In this document: positions 1 through 6,971 of the stretch, piece by piece
Layout: every line of letters begins with the position of its first letter
Position numbering within the stretch: the stretch's first letter is position 1
Assembly (NCBI GenBank): GCA_012964845.1
Contig: DTTG01000029.1
Coordinates: 1 to 14,110 of the forward strand
Origin: Fidelibacterota bacterium
Lineage (GTDB): Bacteria; Fidelibacterota; Marinisomatia; SCGC-AAA003-L08; D37C17
DNA: 14,110 nucleotides
Direction: 5' to 3'
Position numbers and translations under genes: made by a program
Notes under the pieces: generated by a model
The model's input: the letters and a program-made list of their open reading frames with translations, nothing else
What the model was told of the DNA's origin: nothing
Databases searched by the model: none

Positions 1-21
1 TTTCTATATGAGAATTTAATA

Positions 22-774
22 TTACTGAATCAGCCTAATCTGATCATTAGATATCCACCCTGTTTTACCATCCAATAATTCAATTTTAACCCAGTTATTT
101 TCTAATTGGTTTATAGATACCTTTAATCCTTCGTGAACTTCAAACAGGCGAGTAGAAAATGTGTTAGGCTCTGAACGAACTTCAGCTTTTAAGGAATAAA
201 TAACTCCCAGGTTAAGTGAATTATCAGTCCAGATTGAATGAAAAGTCAAGAAGAGCGAAATAAAAAATATTGTTAAAATAACCCCTCTTAAATTTTGGAC
301 TATTGAAAAGAAAACAATTCGATTTACTGTTACAAATAGAGAAAATAATAAAAATATGAATAATGTAATATTAATCCATGCAGAAGGTGTAAACTGTTCC
401 TTCATACTTAAATACCATTTCAGATACAAAGGTGGTTCTGGTAAATCCATTCTGTCTATTACCTTTAAATTTGCTAACTTTAAATTATATTGAGCATCCG
501 AATGAGTTGGAGATAACTTCAGGCAGCTCTCAAATGCCCAAACTGCGCCGGCAGTATTTCCAGATCGAAAGAAAGCGTTTCCTAAATTATAATACAGTTC
601 TGATGAATCCCAGTTATTGGATAAAATGGATTCAAATTCTTGAATGGCTAAATCATATTGGCCATTTTTATATGCATCCATTCCATTTTTGTAAAATTGT
701 GAAATATCCTCTCCTACAGCAAATAAAGGAGAGGCAATAAAAAATAAAAGTAAAAGTCTTCTAAGACCAGGCAT
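22..774 (-). CDS. batE: BatE: TPR and SH3-like membrane protein
   Basis: Last gene of the bat operon; 250 aa. An N-terminal signal peptide (residues 1 to about 21, Arg-Arg then a Leu/Phe-rich core) is followed by two TPR units (about 24-57 and 58-91, with the pattern YYNLGNAFFRSGN at 61-73). Two membrane helices follow (about 132-150 and 163-183), then a C-terminal SH3-like domain (about 189-248, ending in a GKTGWI turn). This order is that of BatE proteins of FCB bacteria. The TPRs should lie in the periplasm and bind partner proteins, possibly other Bat subunits. The ATG overlaps the end of batD by 14 nt, and a weak Shine-Dalgarno AAGG lies 6 nt upstream, inside batD. The molecular role of Bat proteins is unsettled; links to aerotolerance and stress come from family literature. 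Confidence 0.88.
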   Translation of the reverse strand: MPGLRRLLLLFFIASPLFAVGEDISQFYKNGMDAYKNGQYDLAIQEFESILSNNWDSSELYYNLGNAFFRSGNTAGAVWAFESCLKLSPTHSDAQYNLKLANLKVIDRMDLPEPPLYLKWYLSMKEQFTPSAWINITLFIFLLFSLFVTVNRIVFFSIVQNLRGVILTIFFISLFLTFHSIWTDNSLNLGVIYSLKAEVRSEPNTFSTRLFEVHEGLKVSINQLENNWVKIELLDGKTGWISNDQIRLIQ

Positions 775-2476
775 TATCGACCTTTTTCAATAAATCCTTA
801 ATTTTTTGCAAATCATTTTGGGCATCTTGAGAAGAAACCGGGGCAAATCTTACAGCTTCCCCACGAGTTAGGATTTGCTCCATTTCCTGATAAATCTCGC
901 CTCTATCATGAATTTTAATAATAGCTAAAATTTCTCCTGTTGAATACCCCAGCTTTTTTATCCCATTCTTATAATTGATATAACTTATAACCGCATTATA
1001 AATTTGGGTATAAATTTCTTCCGGAGAATTATTTGCTGAATCCAGGATACCTAATGCAGAATTTAATGCTCGTCTGGCCTGCCAGCCTCCTGACGATTTT
1101 TCCATTCGTTGCCTGGTAAAACTTTGAGCATGAGGAAATGCAAATACCATCCCAGATAAAAGCAGCAACATCAGGGCAGTGCCTGTAACCAGTGCCCTAT
1201 TTCGATCCCGCCATTTAGGTTGAGATTCATCAATGAAGCGTATATCCTCACCCACTAATGCCACTTCTTCTTTTGATAATCCAATTGAGGATAATGCAGC
1301 TTTTTCGTTCGGCGCTACTTTTAATTTATGTCTGGGCGTAGATTTTGTCACCCACTTACCCTGATTGGGATCAAAATAATTTAGTTCTATTTTGGGAATA
1401 TAAATTTCACCTGCAAATCTGGGAATTAATACCCATTCGAATTTCTTCTCTCCTCCAATTTTATCTCTTAATGGATTTTCCTTAGTCTGGACTTCTGGAT
1501 CAAATACCTCAATTTCATTTGGAAAATAAATTTCAGACATACCCACAGTTTGAAGGTTTCCTGTTCCATTTATGAAAACCTTAAACGTAATCGCTTCATC
1601 CTGCTTCACATTTATTGTACTAACCTCTGATCGGATATTCCAATTCCCCACAATTGCCGATATCTTTCCATTCCTTCGATTGGGAAGCGGCCTCACATCT
1701 ATAGTTAACTTGTTGGTTGAAATAGTATATTTTTTGGATGGAGGTCCAAACAAACTGAAATTATTCCAGCGCTGCTGCTTTTCCCGGATACCAATCACCG
1801 CAGACATTGGTTCAATAATTATTTTCCCCGATTGAGTAGGGAATAAGGCTATTTTTTTTATGGTGGCAGCATAATATTGAATATCATTCTTCCTCTCTTC
1901 TCTCAATTTTAAATTTTTTGGTGCGAACAATTCTTCTGTCCAAAAACCTTTAAAACTTGGTACATCATCATCAAAACTGGTAACATCAACTTTAGTATAA
2001 AGTGTATATGTGAGAATAGCCTGTTCCCCTCTATAAGGAGTTTGATTATCTACTGCAGCCTCAATAAAAAATTGTGACACTTTACCAGATTGGCTACTTC
2101 CTCGTTTTGAAACTGAGACCGTGATGGGGGTTGATAAATAAGATTTCTTTCCTACCTGAATTTTCAACGCTGGAATTGTAAGTTGTCCTGTCCTTTGGGG
2201 TATTAAGCTCCACCTAAGGGTAGTGGTTGAACTTTTGGTCATTTTCCCATTTAAAAATTGAACATTGGTGGAACTGGATTGATTGGGACCACTCATTACT
2301 TTAAAATCTGACAATTCAGGTAATCGCACCTCGGGGTCACTTTTTACATTATTAGCTGTAATGGTGAGAGTGATAGAATCACCTTCAATTATATCACGGC
2401 GATCTACGGTAACATTCACCGTTTCATCAGCCCAGATTATTGTTGAAATTAAACATGAAATGAATAGTCTTATCAC
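761..2476 (-). CDS. batD: BatD: large envelope protein of the bat operon
   Basis: About 571 aa. A signal peptide (residues 1-17) leads into a long beta-rich extracytoplasmic region with the family start pattern 'VDRRDIIEGDSITLTI' near residue 25. A single membrane helix follows at about 429-449, then a basic, helical cytoplasmic tail of about 120 residues. Length and layout match BatD (oxygen-tolerance family). I place the start at GTG 2476: it forms a GTGA overlap with the batC stop, like the ATGA overlaps elsewhere in the window, and GGAG sits 8 nt upstream. A TTG one codon earlier (2479) is the alternative but lies too close to that GGAG. BatD is thought to work with the VWA proteins BatA and BatB in the inner membrane; its substrate is unknown. 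Confidence 0.88.
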   Translation of the reverse strand: MIRLFISCLISTIIWADETVNVTVDRRDIIEGDSITLTITANNVKSDPEVRLPELSDFKVMSGPNQSSSTNVQFLNGKMTKSSTTTLRWSLIPQRTGQLTIPALKIQVGKKSYLSTPITVSVSKRGSSQSGKVSQFFIEAAVDNQTPYRGEQAILTYTLYTKVDVTSFDDDVPSFKGFWTEELFAPKNLKLREERKNDIQYYAATIKKIALFPTQSGKIIIEPMSAVIGIREKQQRWNNFSLFGPPSKKYTISTNKLTIDVRPLPNRRNGKISAIVGNWNIRSEVSTINVKQDEAITFKVFINGTGNLQTVGMSEIYFPNEIEVFDPEVQTKENPLRDKIGGEKKFEWVLIPRFAGEIYIPKIELNYFDPNQGKWVTKSTPRHKLKVAPNEKAALSSIGLSKEEVALVGEDIRFIDESQPKWRDRNRALVTGTALMLLLLSGMVFAFPHAQSFTRQRMEKSSGGWQARRALNSALGILDSANNSPEEIYTQIYNAVISYINYKNGIKKLGYSTGEILAIIKIHDRGEIYQEMEQILTRGEAVRFAPVSSQDAQNDLQKIKDLLKKVDNAWS

Positions 2477-3357
2477 CAATCTTTCTCCAGTTTAATTAGC
2501 CCTTTAGCTTTATATTTTCTTGGTTTCAAATTATTTTCATCTGCTTTCATTGCATTAAGGATTGCTTCTGCTTCTTCTTTCCCCAGTTGTTTTTCTTTTT
2601 CTGCCTGGACTTGAGATTCCGTTTTCTGTTTTTGTGCCTCCTCGTTTTTTTCTTCTCCTTCCTGGGATTGTGACTGTTCCGGCCCTTCCTCTAACTTTTC
2701 CTCACCATCTTCTGACTGCTGCTGATCTTTCTCACCTTCATTTTCACCTTTTTCACTTCCTTTAGAATCCTGCTCCTGTTCATCACCTTCTTGAGATTGC
2801 TGACTATCCTGATTTTGTTCTTCCTTTTGATCACCTTCTTCATCATCCTGATTTTTATCCTGCTTTTCCTGAGGTGGTTGCTGCTCCAGCATTCTTTTAC
2901 TCAATTCATAATTATAGCGGATATCCTCATCAGCCGGGTCTAATTTCAGCGCCTCTTTGAAAAAATCTACACTATTTTGCAAATCTCCCATTTGGTAAAA
3001 TGTATTGCCCATATTATACAGAGCATCTGCTTTAATATCGGGTTGAGAATCTATGAGTGAATTTTTATAATTCTGTAAAGCAGATTCTGAATCTCCACTC
3101 AGGTAATTAAGATTTCCCAGATTATAAAACAGCTCTTTTTTATCAGGATATTTTTTTATAAGTGCTTCATATTCCTGTAACGCCTTTTCATATTCAGGAT
3201 TTAATGCTGGTTCTTTCGGCAGTATTCCAGGTACTGGATTTTGAGTGGGTAAAGGGCGAATTGCCTTCTTCTGCTGTGAAAATAAAGAAACAGGAAGTAC
3301 ACCTATCATCCAAAAAACAAGAAAATATCTCCAAATCTTAAATCTTCTATCTTCCAT
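2473..3357 (-). CDS. batC: BatC: periplasmic TPR protein with acidic tail
   Basis: 294 aa. A signal peptide or membrane anchor (about 8-28, ending near LFSQQ) is followed by TPR repeats between about 56 and 150 (e.g. LFYNLGNLNYLSGD, ALYNMGNTFYQMGD). Then comes a roughly 100-residue low-complexity stretch (about 159-261) almost entirely of Gln, Glu, Asp, Lys and Ser. The C-terminus returns to ordinary sequence with the BatC-like ending AEAILNAMKADE and a basic tail. The acidic stretch makes the plus strand pyrimidine-rich here and creates false ORFs. The ATG at 3357 follows the batB stop by 9 nt and has no clear Shine-Dalgarno sequence. The start and first codons (MEDRRFKI) are built from a 7-bp tandem repeat. 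A later Met17 would leave a signal sequence lacking positive charges, so I keep 3357. Confidence 0.87.
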   Translation of the reverse strand: MEDRRFKIWRYFLVFWMIGVLPVSLFSQQKKAIRPLPTQNPVPGILPKEPALNPEYEKALQEYEALIKKYPDKKELFYNLGNLNYLSGDSESALQNYKNSLIDSQPDIKADALYNMGNTFYQMGDLQNSVDFFKEALKLDPADEDIRYNYELSKRMLEQQPPQEKQDKNQDDEEGDQKEEQNQDSQQSQEGDEQEQDSKGSEKGENEGEKDQQQSEDGEEKLEEGPEQSQSQEGEEKNEEAQKQKTESQVQAEKEKQLGKEEAEAILNAMKADENNLKPRKYKAKGLIKLEKDW

Positions 3358-3367
3358 TCTAAATCTT
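3333..3367. repeat. Heptanucleotide tandem repeat across batB stop and batC start
   Basis: Five consecutive 7-bp units on the plus strand. Units at 3333, 3340 and 3361 are exact AAATCTT; the unit at 3347 is CTATCTT and the one at 3354 is CCATTCT. On the coding strand the unit reads AAGATTT. The array starts within the batB stop codon (3367-3369), contains the batC ATG (3355-3357) and ends at about batC codon 9. The period of 7 is not a multiple of 3. Confidence 0.8.
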
Positions 3368-4404
3368 CAATTCCGACTAAACCTTCCTTCCCAAACCATT
3401 TCTTTTTTTGTGCGGGTAGGTATTAAAAATTCAGCTGAAAACAGCATTAATCCAATAATTAAAAACACCTGATATCGGTCTTCATATTGGGAAAATACAT
3501 GAGATTTTAACTCTCTCTTTTCCATCTGATCAATTTCTTTCAATAGGGGGGCTATAGCATTCACCTGATTTTCCACCCGAATATAAAGCCCTCCGGTTAT
3601 GCGTGCAATTTCATCTAAGGTAGATTCATTCAGGGTACTGGTAACCACCTGGCCACGGCGGTTTTTCTTAAACTCCACCCTGTTACCATTATCATCATAA
3701 ATGGGTATCGGTCCACCGGCAGCAGTTCCCACTCCCAATGTGTGGATAATAATCCCCAGTTTCCGGGCTTTCTCTGCAAGTATGATGGCTTCACCTTGAT
3801 GATCTTCTCCATCAGATACCAGTACAAATACCTTGAATTTTTCATCGTCATTTTCAACATGATCCAACGCTAACTGGATGGCAGCTGCCAAATCTGTTCC
3901 CTGAGTGGAAATAAGATCTGTATCCATCATATTCAGAAATAACCGGGATGCAGAATAGTCTTCTGTGAGTGGACAGTGAAGGTGGGCGGAGCCGGCAAAT
4001 GCAATTAAACCAACCCGGTCACCCTCAAGTTTGTTTAAAAGCCTGCCAAGCTCGTATTTAGCTTTTTCAATTCGGGATGGTTTTACGTCACCGGCATTCA
4101 TGCTGGCAGAGGTATCCAATAGTATGAAAATATCTACACCCTCCCGGGTAAGCTCAGTTAGTTTCATACCAATTTGCGGACCCACGGAAGCCAATAGGAT
4201 AAAAATAATTCCCAAAATGATTAAGCGGGAGCGCAGACGAATACGGGAATATTTCACACGGTTAAGGAGAAACTTTTTAACTGAAGCAGTACCCAAGGTT
4301 TCTAAACCAAATCTTAATTTTTTCCCCTGATAAGCGTACCAAATCAATACCAAAGTTAGTGGAATAAAAAGATAGAACATTTCCGGATGTGTATAGCGTA
4401 CCAT
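3367..4404 (-). CDS. batB: BatB: VWA-domain inner-membrane protein
   Basis: 345 aa. Two N-terminal membrane helices (about 8-25 and 61-78) precede a von Willebrand A domain (about 90-290), and a final helix lies at about 311-329. The metal-binding MIDAS residues are all present: DTSAS at 97-101 (Asp97, Ser99, Ser101), Thr170 in GTD, and Asp198 in SDGED. The domain should therefore bind a divalent metal and mediate protein-protein contacts, probably on the periplasmic side. The start forms a TAATG junction with the batA stop (1-nt overlap) with no Shine-Dalgarno sequence, implying translational coupling to batA. It is paralogous to BatA; assignment as BatB rests on the order batA-batB-batC and on the domain layout. 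Confidence 0.9.
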   Translation of the reverse strand: MVRYTHPEMFYLFIPLTLVLIWYAYQGKKLRFGLETLGTASVKKFLLNRVKYSRIRLRSRLIILGIIFILLASVGPQIGMKLTELTREGVDIFILLDTSASMNAGDVKPSRIEKAKYELGRLLNKLEGDRVGLIAFAGSAHLHCPLTEDYSASRLFLNMMDTDLISTQGTDLAAAIQLALDHVENDDEKFKVFVLVSDGEDHQGEAIILAEKARKLGIIIHTLGVGTAAGGPIPIYDDNGNRVEFKKNRRGQVVTSTLNESTLDEIARITGGLYIRVENQVNAIAPLLKEIDQMEKRELKSHVFSQYEDRYQVFLIIGLMLFSAEFLIPTRTKKEMVWEGRFSRN

Positions 4405-5393
4405 TAGAAAAGTTTATGAAATATTCCCCGTGAGAGAAAAATAAAAACTATAGATGCAAATGCTGCGGGGATGGTAAACCAGCTGTAAAGTTCTGTGTAA
4501 TTTTGATACTCGGTCACTTCAATTTCGGTACGTTCCAATGCATCTATTTCTTCATACACTTTTTGTAATGATTTATTATCCGTGGCCCTGAAAAATTGCC
4601 CTCCTGTTATTTCCGCAATTTCCTTCAAACTCTCCTCATCCACATCAACCTGAACATTTTGAATCACCTGCCTCCCCCATGCATCTGTAACCGGGTAAGG
4701 TGCCAATCCATGTGTACCAGCTGCAACCGTATAAATTTTTATATCAAATTTTGCCGCCAGTCCAGCCGCTGTAATAGGGTCTAATTCCCCCTGGTTATTA
4801 CTACCGTCAGAAAGGAGGATTATGGTTTTAGATTTCGCTTCACTTTCCCTAAGACGATTGATGGAATTTGCAATTGCCATGCCGATAGCTGTGCCATCGT
4901 GTTCCCGGTCAATTATTTCAATTTCATCCGTAAATTCCAATAACACATCAATATCCCGGGTGAGTGGACATTGAATATATGATTCGCCGGCAAAAACTAT
5001 CAGTCCCAAACGGTCACCTTCCCGATCTTTAATAAATTTTTTAGCTACAGCTTTCGCAGCTTCCAGGCGGTTGGGTTTAAAATCCTGTGCCAGCATTGAG
5101 GATGATTGATCAATCACTAACAAAATATCCACAATTTCCGTTTTGCTCTCCCGGATTGTATCGGACAAACGGGGCCGTGCCAATGCCAAAATAATGAGGA
5201 GCATAATTGCCAGCCGCCCCAGGAAAAAAATCATATTTTTCAGCCTGCCATTACGAATTACACTTTCTGGTATTAAATCAAGATTGGAAAACCGAATGGT
5301 AGCTTCCTGGTTTTGTCCCTTTGTTAAATACCAGAATGCCAGAATGGGTAGTAGCAGAAGCAGGAGTAGATAATATGGCTGTCCAAATTCCAT
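4404..5393 (-). CDS. batA: BatA: VWA-domain inner-membrane protein
   Basis: First gene of the bat operon; 329 aa. It has an N-terminal helix (about 7-24), a second helix (about 54-72), a von Willebrand A domain (about 87-290) and a C-terminal helix (about 305-320). MIDAS residues are intact: DQSSS at 95-99 (Asp95, Ser97, Ser99), Thr168 in DGTAIG, and Asp196 in SDGSN. The region after the first helix (ATIRFSNLDLIP) is the usual BatA lead-in. The ATG at 5393 is preceded by no Shine-Dalgarno sequence; TATAAT lies only 3 nt upstream. In most FCB genomes batA follows moxR and a DUF58 gene. Here the neighbour is tatA, across a 173-nt gap. Confidence 0.9.
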   Translation of the reverse strand: MEFGQPYYLLLLLLLPILAFWYLTKGQNQEATIRFSNLDLIPESVIRNGRLKNMIFFLGRLAIMLLIILALARPRLSDTIRESKTEIVDILLVIDQSSSMLAQDFKPNRLEAAKAVAKKFIKDREGDRLGLIVFAGESYIQCPLTRDIDVLLEFTDEIEIIDREHDGTAIGMAIANSINRLRESEAKSKTIILLSDGSNNQGELDPITAAGLAAKFDIKIYTVAAGTHGLAPYPVTDAWGRQVIQNVQVDVDEESLKEIAEITGGQFFRATDNKSLQKVYEEIDALERTEIEVTEYQNYTELYSWFTIPAAFASIVFIFLSRGIFHKLF

Positions 5394-5411
5394 TTAATTA
5401 TATGAAGATGT

Positions 5412-5453
5412 TCTCTGAGCTTGTCTAAGAGCAACAATTGAATATTGACTATT
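5412..5453. repeat. Dispersed-repeat fragments upstream of batA
   Basis: Two adjacent pieces. CTGAGCTTGTC (5415-5425) resembles the core of a small intergenic repeat (GACAAGCTCAG on the other strand) that I recall from many environmental bacterial genomes. Then GAATATT (5440) and GACTATT (5447) form two 7-bp-period units like those elsewhere in the window. Both are degenerate, and family membership is from memory and not from a search. Confidence 0.4.
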
Positions 5454-5466
5454 TTTATTGAATTTA

Positions 5467-5490
5467 TTTATCATCCAGATCTGTGATAAA
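5467..5490. promoter_or_regulatory. Inverted repeat upstream of batA
   Basis: TTTATCA (5467-5473) and TGATAAA (5484-5490) are perfect 7-bp inverted arms around a 10-nt spacer containing CAGATCT. It lies about 75-100 nt upstream of the batA start. It could be an operator or a weak RNA hairpin; with so AT-rich a background, chance is possible. Confidence 0.3.
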
Positions 5491-5567
5491 CACTTAAAAA
5501 ACAAAAATGTTTCAGAGGATAAATCAGAAAATAAAAGAGGATATTAATATCGGCAAAATGGTGGAAA

Positions 5568-5765
5568 TTATTCCTTTTTTTCCTTTTCATTATCGTCTAC
5601 ATCATCGGTGGCAGATTTCACTTCATCCTTTATTTCCCGGGTGGCTTTATTAAACTCCCTCAAACCTAAACCCAAACCACGGGCGAGTTCAGGTAGTTTT
5701 TTTCCTCCAAATAAAATAATAACAACCAGTATAATTAATCCAATTTCCCAAGGTCCTAATCCCAT
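5568..5765 (-). CDS. tatA: TatA: twin-arginine translocase pore subunit
   Basis: 65 aa, the usual TatA size. A short N-terminal membrane helix (about 6-20, starting LGPWEIGLIIL) ends in the conserved Phe19-Gly20 hinge. An amphipathic helix follows (about 22-46, KKLPELARGLGLGLREFNKA), then a highly charged C-terminal tail. TatA oligomers form the passage through which folded Tat substrates cross the inner membrane; TatC, needed as receptor, is not in this window. The start at 5765 is supported by a strong AGGAGA Shine-Dalgarno sequence at 5770-5775, which overlaps the stop codon of the upstream gene. TatA and TatE cannot be told apart from sequence alone; tatA is the default for a single Glu-containing N-terminus of this type. 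Confidence 0.93.
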   Translation of the reverse strand: MGLGPWEIGLIILVVIILFGGKKLPELARGLGLGLREFNKATREIKDEVKSATDDVDDNEKEKKE

Positions 5766-5773
5766 AATGTCTC

Positions 5774-6055
5774 CTATTTAAAATACCGTAAAAAATACCA
5801 GGAAATTCCCATTCCCAAAATGCTCACCACACTAATATCCACAAAGAAACCCGTTTTGAATCGAATTACCCATAAATCAATCCAGTTTTCGGGATGGCCA
5901 CCCCAACCGATTGAAGTACTGGTGAGAAAAAATTGTTTCACAACTCCCGGAGGAAAAATGGCACCTACAAATTGACTCAAAATTGAACCCGCCACCACAC
6001 CAAAAAACAGCACCAGAAAAATAAATGATATGGATCGTTTTTGATTGGATTTCAT
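5774..6055 (-). CDS. Small two-helix membrane protein, DUF4321-like
   Basis: 93 aa from ATG 6055. Two membrane helices (about 10-30, containing FFGVVAGSILSQ, and about 72-90 near the C-terminus) flank a hydrophilic middle with WGGHPENWIDLWVIRFKTG. Size, helix placement and the Gly-rich first helix resemble the DUF4321 family; the assignment is by recognition and moderate. Function is unknown. The ATG forms a TGATG junction with the purQ stop (1-nt overlap). A TTG directly before it (6058) could add one residue but is less likely. Its stop overlaps the Shine-Dalgarno sequence of tatA, so it is surely co-translated with both neighbours. Its position beside tatA hints at an envelope role, which is inference only. 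Confidence 0.75.
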   Translation of the reverse strand: MKSNQKRSISFIFLVLFFGVVAGSILSQFVGAIFPPGVVKQFFLTSTSIGWGGHPENWIDLWVIRFKTGFFVDISVVSILGMGISWYFLRYFK

Positions 6056-6726
6056 CAAGCAACACCTATCATTGATTTGAATATATCTATCCCATCATCT
6101 GAACCTAAAATAGATTCTACTGCCCTTTCAGGATGAGGCATCATTCCCAATACATTCCGCTTTTTATTGAGGATGCCTGCAATGCGGTTTGTGCTCCCAT
6201 TTGGGTTTCCATTTTTGCCTTTTTTATAACGGAAGGCAATGCGGTCTTCATCTTCCAGCATTTTAAAGGTATTTTCATCTGCAATAAAATTTCCCTGTTT
6301 ATGGGCAATGGGCATGGTGAGTTTGCGCCCCTTTTTCAAGGATCGGGTATAAATTGAATCTGTACTGTCAACTTCTAATGTGACATCCTGACTGAGAAAT
6401 CGAACATCTTTATTGATAATGAGCGCTCCTGGTAATAACCCCGATTCAATTAGAATCTGAAAACCATTACAAATACCAAACACCGGTTTCCCGGCATGGG
6501 CTTCTTTTATAACCGATTCCATCACAGGAGAAAAGCGGGCAATAGCGCCTGTACGAAGATAGTCACCATAACTAAATCCACCGGGAATGATGATAGCGTC
6601 ATATTTTTTCAAATCCGTTTCTCTATGCCATACAAAATCTACGGGTACATCTAAAATATGGCGAAAGACATGGTAGGCATCATGGTCACAATTAGAACCG
6701 GGAAATACAATTACTGCAAAATGCAT
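6055..6726 (-). CDS. purQ: PurQ: glutaminase subunit of FGAM synthase
   Basis: 223 aa class I glutamine amidotransferase. It releases ammonia from glutamine for PurL, which turns formylglycinamide ribonucleotide (FGAR) into FGAM, step four of purine synthesis. The nucleophile Cys86 sits in PVFGICNGFQ, and His198 and Glu200 in MMPHPERA complete the triad. The N-terminal FPGSNCDHD and the PGGFSYGDYLRTGAIA stretch (48-63) are typical of PurQ. This short form works with PurS and a small PurL, which must be encoded elsewhere. The start overlaps the purS stop by 1 nt (TAATG), and a full GGAGG (6731-6735) lies 4 nt upstream within the purS end. Confidence 0.96.
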   Translation of the reverse strand: MHFAVIVFPGSNCDHDAYHVFRHILDVPVDFVWHRETDLKKYDAIIIPGGFSYGDYLRTGAIARFSPVMESVIKEAHAGKPVFGICNGFQILIESGLLPGALIINKDVRFLSQDVTLEVDSTDSIYTRSLKKGRKLTMPIAHKQGNFIADENTFKMLEDEDRIAFRYKKGKNGNPNGSTNRIAGILNKKRNVLGMMPHPERAVESILGSDDGIDIFKSMIGVA

Positions 6727-6971
6727 TATTCCTCCACAATTTCAAATGAATAGGTTTCGGTATTGGGGTTTGCCAATAATTTCCGGCAGGATTCATCAGT
6801 AATTTCCGACGCCTTGTCTTTAGAAATTCCGTTAAACTCCATTTCAATATATTTACCCATTCGCACCGAATTAATTTTCTTTATGCCAATGGCATCCAGG
6901 GCATGACTCACCGTCTTCCCCTGAGGGTCTAAAATGCCTTCTTTATAACTGATATATATTTTTGCTTTCAT
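6726..6971 (-). CDS. purS: PurS: structural subunit of FGAM synthase
   Basis: 81 aa, the normal PurS length. The beginning AKIYISYKEGILDPQGKTVSHAL is the hallmark of the family, followed by a second strand region with VRMGKYIEMEF. PurS dimers bridge PurL and PurQ and help channel ammonia in the three-part FGAM synthase used by many bacteria and archaea, in place of the single large PurL of proteobacteria. The ATG follows the pssA stop with no gap; AGGA lies 7 nt upstream, within the pssA end. Confidence 0.95.
   Translation of the reverse strand: MKAKIYISYKEGILDPQGKTVSHALDAIGIKKINSVRMGKYIEMEFNGISKDKASEITDESCRKLLANPNTETYSFEIVEE

Larger units (their letters stand above)
5394..5567. promoter_or_regulatory. 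Intergenic region upstream of the bat operon
   Basis: The only sizeable gap between tatA and batA, so it is the natural place for a bat promoter and for the end of the tatA transcript. It is strongly AT-rich. A TATAAT box (minus strand, 5402-5397) has TAGACA 19 nt upstream of it. The box is so close to the ATG that a start site from it would fall at or inside the start codon, so I do not call a firm promoter. No convincing rho-independent terminator is seen. It also holds a 7-bp stem inverted repeat, a short AT palindrome (5540-5551) and repeat fragments listed separately. Confidence 0.4.

Noticed and set aside
432..740. Plus-strand 102-codon open frame
   Set aside because: Lies entirely within batE on the opposite strand, with no ribosome-binding site and no domain-like sequence.
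2562..2765. Plus-strand open frame rich in Leu, Phe and Pro
   Set aside because: It is the antisense reading of the Glu/Gln/Asp-rich stretch of batC; no start signal and no recognisable domain.
3333..3367. Short regular repeats considered as a CRISPR array
   Set aside because: Units are 7 bp and contiguous, with no spacers and no cas genes.
5540..5551. Palindrome GATATTAATATC downstream of tatA as a terminator
   Set aside because: It is only a short AT stem with almost no loop and mixed sequence before the T-rich stretch, so it is not a credible rho-independent terminator.
5394..5567. Possible purine riboswitch, tRNA or other structured RNA in the gaps
   Set aside because: No cloverleaf, no conserved riboswitch core and no GC-rich structured segment seen in any of the three gaps.
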